Part shown: positions 37,289 to 50,252 of the stretch, piece after piece
Layout: each line of letters opens with the position of its first letter
Position numbering within the stretch: position 1 is the first letter of the stretch
Assembly: GCA_034190875.2 (NCBI GenBank)
Contig: CM067349.1
Location: 34,781,071 to 34,845,070, forward strand
Source: Urechis unicinctus
Lineage: Eukaryota; Annelida; Polychaeta; Xenopneusta; Urechidae
Reading direction: 5' to 3'
DNA length: 64,000 nt
The notes under the pieces: generated by a model
Databases searched by the model: none
Seen by the model: only the letters and a program-made list of their open reading frames with translations
Told to the model about the DNA's origin: nothing
Made by a program: the position numbers and the translations under genes

Positions 37289-38164
37289 GTTGTTGCGGCA
37301 GCTGCAACAGCAGCCTTCCGTAGCGATTTTAAGTTTTAAGCCTAGTCAGTATGGAGTCTACGATTCCAATGTTGAGGCTTCCACGCATTGTATATCTCTA
37401 CACACTCAGATGCATATATACTACATGAACGTTTCACAACGTTTTTCAAAGTATTCGGTGCTGTTAAATTAATTTCGTCATCACCAGGTTATATGGGTCA
37501 CCAGCCTCTCAACTTGTGTCTTCGTGGTGTGTGGAACTCGTCTGGTTGGGCATTGAAAGAGCATTGGATGTTCCTCCATACGGAATGCTGCATTCGTGCT
37601 TATCTAATTATGATGACATGCAGTATCCGATAATGTGTTGGTTTTTTAAACGTGTACCTCCTGGATATATGTGTTTCCCTTTACGAACACCAAGGAATCA
37701 ATGGTTTGTACTGATGACGCTGATGGCTCTAGTGACTGTGCTTATCTGTCTTTTTTTAAAATCAATGTATCGAAAGAATGCAGTTATGACAGGGCTATTT
37801 GGCTAGCCATAATGTTATGTGCCCGTCATACGAAAGGACCACAAGCTGATACGAATTCCCTATGAGCCCACTGAGGCTAGCTGATAACCAAGTATTGCAA
37901 AGCGCAGTCCAGTGGTGTAGAGTTGAGTATCATAACGTACGTCTCATTTCACAGCTTACACGTATTAGGTTGTAGTTTCAGTGAATGTTAAATTGACCGT
38001 CGTATGAATGCGATTGGGTACTTTATCTATCCATTAATTGGCCCTTTCAAAATATGGAAATGGTTAAAGACAGAATATAGCGCTCTAATAACCAAGCATA
38101 GCCGCTCACCCACCGTAGCATTCAGCGACTTGTTCACGTGATTGACGTGAGTGAATAATAGGTT
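37289..38164. other. Spacer right of the array, no gene seen
   Basis: No repeat partner was found. Overlapping frames of 60-96 codons in different phases (37,290-37,865) have no recognisable motifs. Confidence 0.45.
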
Positions 38165-38330
38165 GGTTAATTTCATACAATTTAATAAGGAATGATGTCT
38201 TTCAGTGATCTATAAATACGGATATTTGTCATAGGTCATGAAGGGTATTCCGTCGACGAGTAACTGCGGATCTATAAATATGTTGCTAGCGGTCCAGCTG
38301 TGATGATACTAATACCTATTGCACCGAGAG
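38165..38330 (+). repeat. Diverged copy of the 3,880-4,040 sequence
   Basis: Shares 'gatctataaa', 'atttgt..ataggtca', 'gggtaat/gggtatt' and a 'tgctagcggt'-like segment in the same order as 3,880-4,040, and like that copy it lies within a few hundred bases of a TA array. Confidence 0.6.
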
Positions 38331-38433
38331 CCCAAGTTTAGCGATCTTCGATGCCTCTATAATAGCTGTCAAATGGAGTCAATGCTTTGCATTATCAAGG
38401 GTTGGTTTTGTGTGGCTGTATATGTATATATAC

Positions 38434-38488
<55 letters not shown>

Positions 38489-38495
38489 TATATAT

Positions 38496-38570
<75 letters not shown>
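38434..38570. repeat. (TA)n microsatellite
   Basis: About 137 bp of TA interrupted by GATA/GAGA around 38,485-38,502. Frames across it are low-complexity artefacts. Confidence 0.97.
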
Positions 38571-38574
<4 letters not shown>

Positions 38575-38622
38575 ATGAATATACATACACACACACAGAT
38601 ATATATTGCTGGTGTTTACCAA
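38571..38622 (+). repeat. Direct repeat, left copy
   Basis: 'aaaccatgaata' and 'tatattgctggtgtttacca' recur in the same order at 39,005-39,054, which lies within the loop side of the inverted repeat described next. The middle parts differ. Confidence 0.85.
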
Positions 38623-38670
38623 GAGCAGAGAGAGAGTAGAGAGATAGAGATATATCCAAACATAGGGGGA

Positions 38671-39276
38671 GCCCTCTTTCTTTTTTAGATGCTTGTAGAG
38701 ACAGCGAAAGAAATTATTGCTTGGATTTTTCGATGCTGCTATTACTTTGAATGTGATGTTTTGTACGTTTTATATATATATAAAGTTGCCATAGTTTCCT
38801 CAATTACATACGTGAGAAGTATTTTATATAGGAGGTAGTTCTCTGGAGTAATTGAAAATAATACTGTTATCGATATATTATATATATTGGTGGCGATATT
38901 TATATATATAGCTTAGAAAATGTCTGAGATATATATCTCTATATATATCTATATATATATATATATATAACATATATATCTATATGTATATATACATAAT
39001 CAATAAACCATGAATAACAGCCGACCTGTGTATATATTGCTGGTGTTTACCAAGATGATTTCTTTTCCACTCGATGTCAACAGTATTATTTTCAATTACT
39101 AAAGAGAATTACCTCCTATATTAAAATGATTCACACGTTTGTTATTGAGGAAACTATGGCACTTTACATAAAACGTGACAAAACTTCACATTCCGAGTAA
39201 GCAGCATCGAATTGATCCAAGCCAAATAGGTTTCGCTGTGGGAGTACAAGCATCTAAAAGACAAAGACACAGGGTG
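38671..39276. repeat. Inverted repeat: arms of about 200 bp around a TA-rich loop
   Basis: The left arm (38,671-38,873) reads as the reverse complement of the right arm (39,071-39,276). Paired landmarks from outside to inside are 'ttagatgcttgta', 'acagcgaa', 'gcttggat', 'gatgctgc', 'catagtttcctcaat', 'ataggaggta' and 'taattgaaaataatactgtt'. The loop (38,874-39,070) is TA-rich and contains a direct-repeat copy (39,005-39,054). No transposase frame lies inside. It could be a foldback or MITE-like element, or a local inverted duplication; no target-site duplication was clear. A 60-codon frame (39,175-39,357) merely overlaps the right arm. Confidence 0.88.
39005..39054 (+). repeat. Direct repeat, right copy
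   Basis: Partner of 38,571-38,622, about 434 bp to its right. With the inverted repeat it makes a composite of one inverted and one direct duplication in the same 700 bp. Confidence 0.85.
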
Positions 39277-41789
39277 CCTTGGAATAAAAAAGTCAAATCA
39301 CTCGATGTCTCGGATATAGTCGCTTTACATTTCTTTGGACTAACCACACAGTTTTGAGCAATGAAAGAATCCACTATCATGGATGCTATGTGTGTATTGT
39401 ATTGCAGATGTGTACACCTGCACCCCTAAGTACACACAAATGTCATGTTAGAATATTTTTTGTGTGCGACTTAAGCTTCTTTACAATCATCGTATGTCAC
39501 AATTTTAACCCGTTCGTCATTCCGTCATTCAGTATATTTAACTAGAGTGGCAGGTATATTAACGAAGACATGGGCTTAACCGAATATGTGCGTTTCATTG
39601 CTATTTTGCATTTTACTTTACAGTATTACAAGCAGGGTTACAAAACTTCCCTAAGATTAAGATTTTGTGGGGTACAGGTGACAATTAGGGACTTGAGGAT
39701 TCGCATATGTAACAGTAGAGCGGGGGGTTCAGGCATTGGGATAATAACTAAATAGTATTATAGTATGGAGGACTGAGTTGGCTCAGAAAATTAGCAAATA
39801 TAAAAAATTAAAACACTACATTGACATTGGTCACTGTGTAATTGACTGTAACATTTGGTTAAGCCCAACATATAAATGCCGCCAACATCTCTGGCGATGC
39901 GAACGCTAGCATACTACGAATAGCAAAGTATAATGCATTACCAAGCACAACAATATCGTCGCTAGAACACAAAAAGCTCTGGAAATCACGCAGCGCTAAG
40001 TATATGTGCAATATTTAGGGCTTAGTAATGGCTATTAATGTAGCAGCTTTGTTCCGCCGTTATCGTTATTATCGGAGTCGTTACCATAACTACTATCAAC
40101 AAATCACAACAAGCGCAGTCTCAAAACAGCATAATCAGTACTTTCAACATTGAAGGCGAAGGGGTAATAAATGTCTATTTATGGAGGATGCCACAAAGAG
40201 GAACCCACAGGCACGTGTTGTTGACCATTTAGAACCCTCACACATTTACAATAACTAAAAAAAAGAAATCCTGAGCCGTGTTATTAGAAGCTTGATCTAT
40301 ATAAAAGCAGAATGAGCTGTAAAACGTCAAAATTCTAGTTTGTAAAGAAGGACATAACGAGCAATATATATATATATTTATATATGTATATATATATGCG
40401 TGTATATGGATAAATATTGAGAGAGATAATAAGAGATAGATAAAGAGAATAAGAGGGGATTTGTCAAGATGGCGAATTATTTACGTTTACGTACATAAGC
40501 ATAATAGTAACACAGGTCTAGAAAACCTGTTTTTGCTATTGTACATCTTGGGTGGTTTCAAATGGCCGACAACACATGCCTGTTGGTGGCAAGGCTTCCT
40601 CTTATGTACCTCTTCTACTTGTCAGTAACTCGTTAACCTTCCTCTGTCAACATTCGGCGAAAAGGCACTATTTGCTCATGAGACCTCCACCGTACAGTTA
40701 CGTAGATTAGTTGAGACTCATTGAACTTATTGTAAATTGTTGATAGTATCTTAGGTGACGTTTCCAATGATAACGCCAGTTGTGGATAAAAGCATTAACT
40801 AAGCCAAAGGTTTGTTCGTCTACATGGCAACTGTAACGACTCATGAATGAACAACCTGGTTTAGAGCTTTAATTGAGTCAGTAAATTGTTATTGCAGTGC
40901 TATACTGGCCAATACGGAATATATAAATACAAGCTTTGTTAATGTGCGAGACGGGGAATCAATCACCACCGTGTAGTTGGTTACTATAGGCATGGCGCCT
41001 TATCCCATGGTTGCTTTCATTACCAATACACATGTACTTAAGACAGAACGAGCGAACCTCACAACTTAAAAGACAGACCTTAATTGTATTGCAATCGCTC
41101 GCCGCAATTTTGCGTGGTAGTCGTTGCTGAGCTATTACGAATACAGCACGGCCACACTCAATAGAACAACAACAAAATGAACAACAAAAATTAATTGCGC
41201 ATGAACCAATGTGAACTAATATGAGAACAGCATTACAGTGACATACGAACCCTGCAAAATGCCAGTTCAAATCCATACTGGTCAGTCATGATATAGCCAT
41301 CAATCGAGTGGTTTTGATGAAGTGACATGTGGTATCAAACGAATCAGGTGTAATACTGGACAAAGCTTCTAAACATCTATGAAGATCAATGTTGCTCCGT
41401 CAATCAAACTTTGAACAATGAAACTTACCGATAGATGTGCCACTGGGAATTGCCGGCTCTATAAAAGTCATATGCCGGTATCAAGTTATGTGTGGTAACA
41501 TTTAGTGCTTAGGCGGACAACCCATATTTTGATTGATTAAGGCCAGACATAATAGCTGATTCTTAATGTCCCCATTAACTATCATATTAAACACATAATG
41601 TGCAATTTAATTGCAGCAATATGAAGCTTCTCTCAATCATGAACAACTATGAATCTATGTAATCTATGAATATATTACCGTAGTCCTTTCTATTGGTTCT
41701 TATGAGCCGCACAGAAAAGCAGCGTTCCTGAAATGTTCCTTTTTCTTTCTTCTTTGTTTGATGATTGCGTTCGGTCTGAATGCTGACAA
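39277..41789. other. Spacer, no gene seen
   Basis: Low-copy sequence with a minor TA-rich spot (40,364-40,398) followed by a short GA-rich stretch (about 40,418-40,455). The largest frame (105 codons, minus, 40,959-41,276) is Cys-rich in one part but matches no family recognised here and has no partner elsewhere in the window. Confidence 0.45.
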
Positions 41790-42459
41790 GCTATATAATA
41801 TTAACAGCACAGTAAAATACTTTATCACAGCGACTGATTTGGCATGTGAGTAATAGCGAGCACCATGCAGCGTACATATACCCAATACACTACAGTTGCA
41901 AGATATATTCACAGTATGTTAAGTTATACGAATCAGTTAATGTTGTTTTTTATCACATACAATAAACCAGCATTTTTTTGTTAAAGCACAAGACATTCTC
42001 TATCAAGCTTTGCTTGGTTAGTAATGATTATGAACTGAGCATTGACGAGTAAACCGTCCAGGCCTTCAGATGATTCGATATAGTCCTAGTAGAGAGATTG
42101 TGTATTGAAATGCATTTCGTGCATAATGTGCCACTAATGAAATGTAATAAGCTGTTTTGGTCGACGTATATGTATCCACAAGTATAAATGTGAGTTGGAA
42201 TCGAGGGTACAAAGTCCCTTATTTTCGTTTACAAACTTCACTCTAACCGTTACTTACTTACCAATATCTATTGATATAATAGGGCATATATCTATTTAAT
42301 TTAATCATATATGCATTCTAAATAACAAAAAGATAATATCTGTCAGCGCGTTTCTAATGCTCTCGGCGAATACTGTAGAGATATCTATGAATAAATTAGA
42401 CTCAATAACGTGCCCTCACTCGCTTATCTTATGAAAATTACAGCCTCTTTAACACATCC
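41790..42459 (+). repeat. Dispersed repeat R3, copy 3 (diverged)
   Basis: Resembles 6,841-7,440 and 17,440-17,989 through 'gcgactgatttggcatg', 'aagatatattcacagtatgt', 'atacgaatcag' and 'ttgaaatgcatttcgtgcat'. It is followed by R1 as in the other two cases. Its place just left of block B indicates the duplicated unit extends left of 42,495. Confidence 0.6.
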
Positions 42460-43350
42460 TAGAGTATAGCCGGCTGTGTAACCGTGGAACAGCGAAAAAT
42501 TGTGTTGAAAGCGTATTAAGGACCAATATGAAATGGTCAATAAAGAAAATAATTTGCTGTTCTGTGGCTCATCACTCTTTATAATGTGGCAAATAACCTC
42601 AAACAATAAAAGTTCTCCCTAAAACACTATACAGCGTAGCAGAAATTTGATTGCATATGAGACCGTGGTCAAAGAAGCCGCAATCTCATTCATGTCAAGT
42701 TAAAGTAAGTCACGACCAAAAAAGCATACCTATCATCAATATTCTTGTGCGTCCGTTTCTGGATATTAGCTGGACTTAAGACGGATCAAAACGAGCAACC
42801 ATGGTAATGGTGGTACGCTTGCTCAGCAATGAAAGGTAACATTCTGCGTCACTGAAAGCAGCAGATATGTCTCTTATCACTTGATCCACCAGACCAAATG
42901 GCACCAGGAATGCGCAAGTATATCAGACATAAGACATATTCAATTTTACTTAGTTCAATTATTGGATGCCAACATTGAGGTATGAATTCTATCAGCCTGA
43001 AAGTTGAAAAGGCTGTGGCGAATGATATTCGGATGATGTAGGCTATTAATTGTATTACAATGACACTGAAATGACTTATTAATGAAACTGTAACGGTTTT
43101 CGGCATTCGAAATTACGATCATAACCCTATTTTTCAAATGTCTTTAGAGGATCTTGGACAGCCATATTTACTCATTATCAAGCGACTCAATGAGATATAT
43201 CAGTAGAATAATATCGAATAAATATCTATGATGAGTAGGTTAAAGTTTGCTCTGACTTGTGCATTTATATGCTACACATATCGTTCCACATGATTAATTT
43301 AATTATCCATGATTAATTATATCATGATGAAATCGAGCCGGAAATCTACT
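42460..43350 (+). repeat. Dispersed repeat R1, copy e
   Basis: Block-B partner of copy a. Because the window cuts off the left of copy a, this is the more complete of the two; 'gaaatggtcaataaagaaaa' at 42,530 equals 'gaatggtcaataaagaaaat' at 11. Confidence 0.8.
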
Positions 43351-44039
43351 TTACAATCTTGTTTTGTAATAAGGTCGTCATAATTTTAACTTAGTGGTTC
43401 AAATGCAAAACAGTAGATCCATTGATAGATATATCTGCATCTGCGTTTAATTAGCAAAGTGAGCATTTCGACTATTCTTAATCATTGAAAGAGGAAGATA
43501 CAGTCGTTTTTCATGGCGTCCTTGTCATTAAGCAAATGTCGTACAGCTTCCCACTACGAGGAATACACTGCTTGCGACAGCAACAAAACAAATGTCATGT
43601 GTTATTAATCGGTCGGGCAATCAATCAAAACGCAATGTTTATGAATGCATATAAATTTTAATGCAGGAAAGGGTATGAGAAAAGAAGCAATCCTACTACA
43701 ACCGTCAGATATGATTTAAGTGAACTTGAATACAGTAATCATATGGCGCCGGCATTTTGTAGCGTAAATGCTGATTTGCAAATCGAAAAGTATCACGTGT
43801 TATGTTGCGCTTGCGCTTTGTTTTCGTAAGGTAAGTGCAATTTTAATACTGCCTACTTCTATTTACTGCAGTATTCTTTGACGGTAGCATGGATAGAGGA
43901 TCAAGTGTTTATCGGTCATCTATAGTCATACGGCTAAATAAACTTAATTAACGTGGAAACGATACGCTTGCAATCGATTCAAGTGGAGCTAGAAGAAGTT
44001 TTTCGACCTGAACGCTTGCACAATAGACATAGGCCGTAC
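43351..44039. other. A/B-shared segment, no gene seen
   Basis: Partner of 851-1,500, including 'catatggcgccggcatttt'. No coding or RNA signal. Confidence 0.6.
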
Positions 44040-44470
44040 AAATACTTCCATAGCAAGTGTCCAAGCTCTCACTCACTGGCATCTTTGAGTCGGCTTAGCT
44101 GTCTGTTTGGGGCATATTAGGGAGTGGCCAATTCAGGAACTAGATTGCTGCTTGCTGCTCACAATTTCTATCTATGTGGCAATTCGATTGCATTTGAGCT
44201 GGTGGTTGAAGAGGCAACAATCAAATTAAAGCTGGTTTTAATGTCGGCCACAGCAGCGAAAGGAAACTCATCATCAGCATTAGCGAGCGTCAATGTGAGG
44301 ATATCACCTGGAATGAATACGTAACACAACGAGTAACCATGATAGATATGTATGGCACAGTAACCTGTGTATTAGACAACACATTGTCTTTCAATCTTCA
44401 AGCTTGTCGTACAAATAACAAATCAATCGCAGTTGGTTAACAGATGAAGCAAACCAAGCACACTGTTGTT
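44040..44470 (+). repeat. Dispersed repeat R1, copy f
   Basis: Partner of copy b, with 'gtggccaattcaggaacta' and 'atatcacctggaatgaatac' shared exactly. A 66-codon frame here (44,124-44,324) does not match the frame in copy b. Confidence 0.75.
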
Positions 44471-44829
44471 AATACGGTCATCCATTTACCAACTGGATAC
44501 ACATTTGCAATAATGATTCAATATCGAAAAGCAGCGAGATAAAAAGTTAGGTAGATGCTTGTGCCATTTGAGCGTTAAACGTGGCGTGAATCCATTATCT
44601 AGAGACAATGTGTATCATTCTTCTTTTACATCGATTTATAACGAGAAATATGCGCGCCTTTCAGAACGAAAATGAAAGCGCACGGTTATTATTTGTGTGT
44701 TCAGCGTGATAACTTTATTTAAATGCCATAAGCAAAGCTTATGAAAACGCATCCGATCTACTTTGGCACTGGACAAAATGACGCAGTGCACTCCACGCCG
44801 ACAACGCAGAGGGAATGGATGTAAGATAA
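44471..44829. other. A/B-shared segment, no gene seen
   Basis: Partner of 2,031-2,369; 'cgttaaacgtggcgtgaatc' occurs in both. No conserved frame. Confidence 0.55.
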
Positions 44830-45545
44830 CCATTGTTTTGTTTCATTTATTAAAGATACAGTGTTTTGCTCGCTGTCAACGTCTATGGCTATTTATTTTG
44901 GTGGATACAATTTACGCATGATATAGTTTTTTGACATAATGTTAGATGAACCTTACCATAAAGGTGTCCAGCAAATATATATATAATATCCGCATGCGGG
45001 TGAAAACAGCGGCTAAGAACTCTCTGGTATGAATCGTTAACGAACATCAATGCTCAACTCCATAATGAAAAAAACAAAATTGTTTTGCCCAAAACTGCTG
45101 TGATCCTAACAGATGACATAGATACTGGTAAATTGTCATACACTTATTTGTTACCTTTGACTCTTCTTTTGAGATGCAACTCCTTTTTTGTTAGGTTTTG
45201 CTGACAACAGAACATGAATAATCGTTATATAGCTTGTGAACTTTATGCAATACATTAATTTTCCTATTCATGACACAGCCCGAAGGTTTATGTCACCATC
45301 AAAAGTTGCGCTTTAAGAGAGTATGTCGCGAGTGTGGGTTGGGTTAAAGATGTATAATTGCAGTTTAATATGTTATATGCAATGCTGTATGTGTATTATT
45401 ATCTTGCTCGGCCAGGTTGCAGGACACTTAATCGTATCATTCACGTCCTGAATAAACGGCAGCCATAGCGACGGCGGGGCCTTGACTCTATTAATAAACT
45501 GCTAGATATTAAATGACATTGGCCTAATAAATGTTATACATGTCT
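44830..45545 (+). repeat. Dispersed repeat R4, copy 2
   Basis: Partner of 2,370-3,070. Compared with that copy it has small insertions ('gaaaaaaacaaaattg' around 45,066; a 'gacggcgg' insertion near 45,470) that break the frame present in copy 1. Confidence 0.75.
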
Positions 45546-45874
45546 CCCATGATTCATGCAAACACTGATTTCATCCCGATAAAAATCAAATAAATATCAA
45601 ATAAGATCTACCCAGGCAACGATCTTAGCATAGCGTTGGATACATGTAGAGCTGTTTTAGTTCATAGGAGTGCAACAAAATGTGCCCGTTACCCTAATAG
45701 GAAAGGCACATAGTATGCTAAAAATAACTTACGTTTTCTTACCGCAATCTTGCCAGAATAATACTGCAGTACATTATGAAGATATATTGAGGTCCAGGCC
45801 GACATGAATATGTTAATTAGTCATTATTATGACAACTATGGCGAAGTAAGTAACTCTATGATGGTATTTTATGA
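45546..45874. other. A/B-shared segment, no gene seen
   Basis: Partner of 3,071-3,385, ending at 'agtaactctatg' where block B departs from A. Confidence 0.6.
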
Positions 45875-46510
45875 TAAAGGTCATGCATGTTATAATTAAG
45901 TGCATTACCCCAAATCGAATGAGGCATGTAATGTCATAGGTTTGCGGCGTTTTTTCTTTAATCGGGTAGTGCTATTTGAAGTTCACAGATCACTTAATAC
46001 CGAGGTTACATCAATACACCACGTATTATTCGAAATACCACATGTATTGATCATTTGATATTGACATTGACAACCTCTGTTAAAGAAAAGTCCAGCACCA
46101 TGCACTTTTAAATCTATAATGTACCAAGGCAAATAACTATCATGCTTGCCTCACTGCTGCTTAGATGATCGCAAGTACCTTAAATATTGTGTCGCGTCAA
46201 ACGTGTTCCAACGTAGTTCGCAAAGAAACGATCAGACATTAAGCTTGAGTTGAAGGACGCGCAGCGCCATCAAGTCTGCAACAAAGACATGTGGACAATT
46301 AGTTGACCCTGGCGAATGTGAATAAGGGAATAATACCACAAAGTAGGATTAAGAACATAAATTGCTTAAGTCAATAGTTTGCCAAAAACTGGCATGGGGC
46401 ACAAATTGAACAATCTTGATTTACCGTAAGAACTCAGGATATAACTATTGTCTGAACATTTAGTCCAAAGTACGATACATTTTCTAAGCAACTTCTCGGA
46501 GTTTTATATA
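45875..46510. other. B-only insertion
   Basis: About 640 bp not in block A, entered after 'agtaactctatg' and left at 'caacgaaaccgctgttcccg'. Its right part (46,370-46,530) resembles 54,300-54,450 ('tttagtccaaa' and 'tacaacgaaacc'), so part of it belongs to another dispersed family. No coding signal. Confidence 0.65.
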
Positions 46511-47152
<642 letters not shown>

Positions 47153-47274
47153 TCGATTGCAGAGGTAAAAGCCATTCGGTCAGCATGGGTATCGGGGTGT
47201 GTATATTGCAAGCATGGTTGGAGGGACAAAATTAATCTCGCATAGAAGTTGAGCTGTGTTAATTGGCCTAATGA
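47153..47274. other. Short B-only segment, no gene seen
   Basis: Sequence between the TA array and the next A/B match, standing in the place of about 1.4 kb in A (3,866-5,284). Confidence 0.5.
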
Positions 47275-48032
47275 ACCTTTGCAGATTTAGAATTTGGGAA
47301 AATTTATCACCAGAAAAAAAATCGGAATGTTTACCAATAGTTGGTTATTGTGAAGGAACGAATAAGATTATGTCAATGCCAGTTAAACATTACGTATAAA
47401 GTACCTTTGTGGTGCGCATTATATTCAACTATCAGCAAGAACGGATTGCTGATTGCCTAGTAAGCGTCATAAAACGTCGGTATGGAATGACTTTAATATT
47501 TCTTAGGCACTTGTGGCTGCATTACAGCATTCGAACGTATGATTGCATTGTGGTCCTACAATTCACGTTTTGTGCCTATAAATGCAATGAATCAGCGCTT
47601 GCGCGCAGAATCGTCCGGATATATATGGATATATGTTGAATAGATGCTGAATTTGCCATTTATTAACAAGCACATCGATACTAGTAGAGCCTAAGATTGA
47701 AGTTTGCAAAGACAATAAATATTCATTCTCCATTACTACATTTATGACAAAATATTTGGGATCGGGAAAGCATCCCAACTCAAAAGATTTGTATCTGCAG
47801 TCCAAACAGACAACGTGGCGTCGCTTAGAAAAGTAGTGATGTTATGTGGCTTGTTCTGAAGCCTTAAGATAATATTTTTCAGAATAGAACGACGCATTTA
47901 TTGGGTTATAGTTATACAGATTCGTACTGAGAATTGCGAACAATGCTGAATGAATAATCTTTTAAAACAACCCCCATGCCCAAATCATGTGTATTGGATT
48001 TCTTATGTCCCTATGATTACAGGACCGCGCCC
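47275..48032. other. A/B-shared blocks with internal deletion
   Basis: Partner of 5,285-5,838 and 6,327-6,537 joined at 47,823 with the intervening 490 bp of A absent. Short overlapping frames on both strands (76 and 80 codons) are shared with A but show no known family. Confidence 0.65.
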
Positions 48033-48510
48033 TGATTGAGCAATATTTGAATCTAATGAATACATTTTCTCAAAATACAAAGGAACATGGGTGTCACTGA
48101 ATGCAGCAGATGTATCATCATGTCACTTAACACAAAACATCACCAATAATGCTCACAAGTGGGTCACACATATGATACGTTGCTGATGGTTAACTATTTT
48201 ATGTCAACAGAGCTTTAAGTTTAAACCGGAAAATTACATAACCGTGAAAATCGACAGTAATGAGGCGCTGACATTTTCGCAACAACCTATCAACTGATTG
48301 TGTACACTGACACTGAGTAACTCGATCCGATGTACTTCCAGTAGCATAACTTTGCTAATAGTGACTTCGCAGGAGTGTTCCATTTTCACGGTCCGATAGA
48401 ACGATAGATAGAACACAAGAGTCTATTTAAGACTCAAATATTTAGATATTAGTTGACGCGGCTCCATATGGCGTATAATGTTAGACTTGTGTATTCATTG
48501 TAACTTAAGT
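48033..48510 (+). repeat. Dispersed repeat R1, copy g (truncated)
   Basis: Partner of the right part of copy c, from 'ttgaatctaatgaatacatt' to 'gtattcattgtaac'. The left part and R3 are missing at this place in B. Confidence 0.7.
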
Positions 48511-49334
48511 ACTATAGCGAGTGCGTAAACAGCGCAATTGCGGCTAGGTTTCCGGCTTCTCGAATCAAATTCGCCATAACAGATTAGACACTCGGAGCTC
48601 GGATGGGGTGCAACACGCGAATGCGGCTCAAGATCGTTGAATGGCCAGTCATGGTGCCGGAACAATACCGAGCATCAGTTTATTTGGAAAGCGAGTTTTT
48701 TTTCGGTTTGAGCACTTGGCCACATGTATTGCACGCACACTCTGAGGCAGTGGAGAGAAGCAAACCCCAAGAGCCGAGGAATGTAGACTACCAATACATC
48801 ACGTTAAAATACTGCTGTCAAAGCTTTACATGTCATGCATCGTTTGGTCTGAATGACTTATTTATATAATACCAGCTTGATGATACTGCGCAACCAGTGT
48901 GCCCTTTTCTTTGGAAACCTTGACCACTTTGTATCCAAACACAAATTGTCGTATCACGTACTATTGGCGGTTAATTAAAACCCAAATTTAATTCCATGCG
49001 TGCATTACCAATTACACTGCAGAAAAGCAATGCTGATATGTACCGTACCTACGAAAAATGGGATGATAACCATGAATGTTTTTATATTTCGGGGGCAGTT
49101 TAAAAACAATATCTGTTTCTATTTTGATGGCATTTTATGCGCTAAACATAAATATGACCCAAATGTGTCATGCCTTTGTTAGTGCTTTGATGATAATAAG
49201 TCTTGGTTATTCTTGCGCAAAAGCCGTTTGACTTTCCATGGTGTATGGAAATGATAATCTGTCGTTTTTGAAATAAATGCTACAAGGTAGAATTCAATAC
49301 AATCGGTTGTCTATAGTTTCTAAATTGAACATTA
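48511..49334. other. A/B-shared block, no gene seen
   Basis: Partner of about 8,690-9,494. An insertion in B around 48,808-48,890 ('tactgctgtcaaagctttac') is absent from A. No conserved frame. Confidence 0.6.
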
Positions 49335-49488
49335 TACATACATATATACATACATATATATATACATGGATACATACACATACATACATACATACATACA
49401 TACATACATACATACATACATACATACATACATACATACATACATACATACATACATACATACATACATACATACATACATACATACA

Positions 49489-49520
<32 letters not shown>

Positions 49521-49736
49521 CATACATATACATACATACATACATACATACATACATACATACATACATACATACATACATACATACATACATACATACA
49601 TACATACATACATACATACATACATACATACATACATACATACATACATACATACATACATACATACATACATACATACATACATACATACATACATACA
49701 TACATACATACATACATACATACATACATACATACA

Positions 49737-49768
<32 letters not shown>

Positions 49769-49900
49769 CATACATACACATACATACATACATACATACA
49801 TACATACATACATACATACATACATACATACATACATACATACATACATACATACATACATACATACATACATACACATATACATACATACATACATACA

Positions 49901-49932
<32 letters not shown>

Positions 49933-49946
49933 CATACATACATACA

Positions 49947-49978
<32 letters not shown>

Positions 49979-50252
49979 CATACATACATACATACATACA
50001 TACATACATACATACATACATACATACATACATACATACATACATACATACATACATACATACATACATACATACATACATACATACATACATACATACA
50101 TACATACATACATACATACATACATACATACATACATACATACATACATACATACATACATACATACATACATACATACATACATACATACATACATACA
50201 TACATACATACATACATACATACATACATACATACATACATACATACATACA
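49335..50252. repeat. Very long (TACA)n microsatellite at LINE 3' end
   Basis: About 918 bp, nearly perfect from 49,379, with a handful of TA or CA slips (near 49,518, 49,528, 49,766, 49,876, 49,931 and 49,977). All open frames of 300 or more codons here, on both strands, are four-base repeat translations (Tyr-Ile-His-Thr and Met-Tyr-Val-Cys) and not genes. On the minus strand it follows the LINE coding end without a gap. Confidence 0.99.

Noticed and set aside
41220..41290. Possible tRNA T-arm ('agttcaaatcca')
   Set aside because: No matching acceptor, D or anticodon stems could be laid out around it.
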